From the NCBI RefSeq assembly GCF_021044935.1, contig NZ_JAJNMP010000002.1, positions 992,001-1,056,000 on the forward strand: 64,000 nucleotides of DNA, given 5' to 3'. The notes under the pieces are model-generated. The model was not told the DNA's origin. It made no database searches and saw nothing but the letters and a program-made list of their open reading frames with translations. This document shows positions 63,266 through 64,000 of the stretch, one piece after another (position 1 is the first letter of the stretch; each line of letters starts with the position of its first letter). This DNA comes from Agromyces cavernae. GTDB taxonomy: Bacteria; Actinomycetota; Actinomycetes; Actinomycetales; Microbacteriaceae. A program made the position numbers and the translations under genes.

Positions 63266-63898
63266 TCAGGCCGGCGAGTGGAACCGCTGCTGCGCGGCCA
63301 CGATGCCCTCGCTCGCGACGGCCTCGACGGCGTCCGCGGCATCCGACAGCAGATTCGGCAGGGCGGCGCGCTCGGTCGACGAGAAGTCCTTGAGCACGAA
63401 GTCCGCCGCGTCCTGACGGCCCGGCGGGCGGCCGATGCCGACCCGCACCCGGGTGAACGCCCCGCCGTCGGTCGCCTTCGAGACGTCGCGGATGCCGTTG
63501 TGCCCGCCATGGCCGCCAGCCTGCTTCAGGCGCACCGTGTCGAACGGGATGTCGAGCTCGTCGTGGATGACGATGAGCCGTTCGACGGGAACCGAATAGA
63601 ACTTGACGAGCGCGGCGACGGGCCCACCCGACGTGTTCATGTAGCTGTTGGGCTTCGCGATCACGAGTTTGGGGCCACCAGGCCGCAGGAACCCCTCGGC
63701 GACCCGCGACGGAGTCTTGTGGCTCTTGAAGGTCGCGCCGATGCGCGAGGCGAGCTCGTCGGCGACCATCTGGCCGACGTTGTGCCGATTGCCCGCGTAC
63801 TGCGCACCGGGGTTGCCGAGCCCGACCACGAGCCAGGTGTTGTCGGCCACGGCCTCATCTTTCTGCTGGCGGGGGCGGAGGAAGTCGAAGAGCCCCAT
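63266..63898 (-). CDS. pth: Peptidyl-tRNA hydrolase
   Basis: A 210-residue enzyme that frees tRNA from stalled peptidyl-tRNA. 'LVVGLGNPGAQYAGNRHNVGQMVAD' (short form: GLGNPG, then the Asn-Arg-His with catalytic His in 'RHNVGQM') is at about 24-46. 'KPNSYMNTSGGPV' and 'VIHDELDIPF' with the conserved Asp follow, then 'KQAGGHGGHNGIRDV'. A 20-residue N-terminal extension is common in actinobacteria. ATG 63898 is preferred; ATG 63904 is two codons earlier. About 100 bases to the window end hold no gene I can support. Confidence 0.95.
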   Translation of the reverse strand: MGLFDFLRPRQQKDEAVADNTWLVVGLGNPGAQYAGNRHNVGQMVADELASRIGATFKSHKTPSRVAEGFLRPGGPKLVIAKPNSYMNTSGGPVAALVKFYSVPVERLIVIHDELDIPFDTVRLKQAGGHGGHNGIRDVSKATDGGAFTRVRVGIGRPPGRQDAADFVLKDFSSTERAALPNLLSDAADAVEAVASEGIVAAQQRFHSPA

Positions 63899-64000
63899 GG
63901 TCATCCGTTCTGTGGGCGCCGCGCCGCGGCGCGGCGGCGGGCAGCGGTCGGCGAGCGACGCGAGAGGGCCTGCGGCCCGCACTCCGAGCGTACCCGGGTG

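Overview
The window is a 64 kb stretch of chromosome from a high-GC Gram-positive bacterium. Very high third-position GC, GTG/TTG starts, actinobacterial protein families (DUF4245, DUF4307, DUF501, PIN-PhoH, two GlpX-type bisphosphatases, a subtilase with a C-terminal anchor) and many genes starting directly behind a TANNNT hexamer point to an actinobacterium. The family Microbacteriaceae (Agromyces or a relative) is my best guess, inferred from gene content and order only. No rRNA, CRISPR array, insertion sequence, prophage or plasmid gene was seen. One tRNA gene is present.

Layout. 0-8.5 kb: a GNAT acetyltransferase, a dienelactone-hydrolase-like protein with a divergent ArsR-type regulator, two small membrane proteins lying between two copies of the end of ychF, ychF, an EamA exporter, a lipoprotein, a methyltransferase, a DEDDh exonuclease, and a WYL regulator divergent from ridA. 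8.6-21.6 kb: rmuC, a VOC protein, an MFS exporter, the gluconeogenic group glpX/glpX-like/fba, ispH, xseAB, a DUF4245 protein, carbonic anhydrase and fumC. 21.6-35.2 kb: PIN-PhoH, a class V aminotransferase, uppS, a TrhA-like membrane protein, a DUF4307 protein, greA, ilvA, an AI-2E family permease, a ycaQ-like gene, htpX-lemA, and a TetR/ABC export operon.

35.3-43.2 kb is the most accessory-looking part. A TetR-MFS-amino-acid deaminase/aldolase-aldonolactone oxidase operon lies behind a perfect GGGACA/TGTCCC operator. Next come ppx, a thioesterase/RraA-like pair and a decayed Lrp/AsnC regulator. At 43.3 kb an unusual short tRNA with anticodon UAA follows ndh. 43.4-48.8 kb is the common actinobacterial order eno-divIC/ftsB-DUF501-subtilase-ndh (read on the minus strand). 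48.9-64 kb holds an AbiEi/DUF559-like protein, a GT4 glycosyltransferase, hisS, an ABC-2 exporter, ferritin, mazG, nhaA, a cytochrome P450, mfd, an RNase H with an added C-terminal domain, and pth.

Working together: GlpX, its paralogue and class II aldolase form a fructose-1,6-bisphosphate node next to enolase and fumarase. Mfd, RmuC, XseAB, YcaQ-like, the exonuclease and RNase H are DNA-maintenance proteins. UppS and IspH supply isoprenoids to the envelope and quinones, and Ndh feeds the quinone pool. Points most worth a second look are the class I-shaped tRNA-Leu(UAA) abutting a perfect hairpin, the duplicated 3' end of ychF, the frameshifted Lrp regulator, the symmetric divergent promoter at 26.5 kb, the GlpX paralogue with a repeat-built tail, and the recurring TANNNT-N6-start arrangement.
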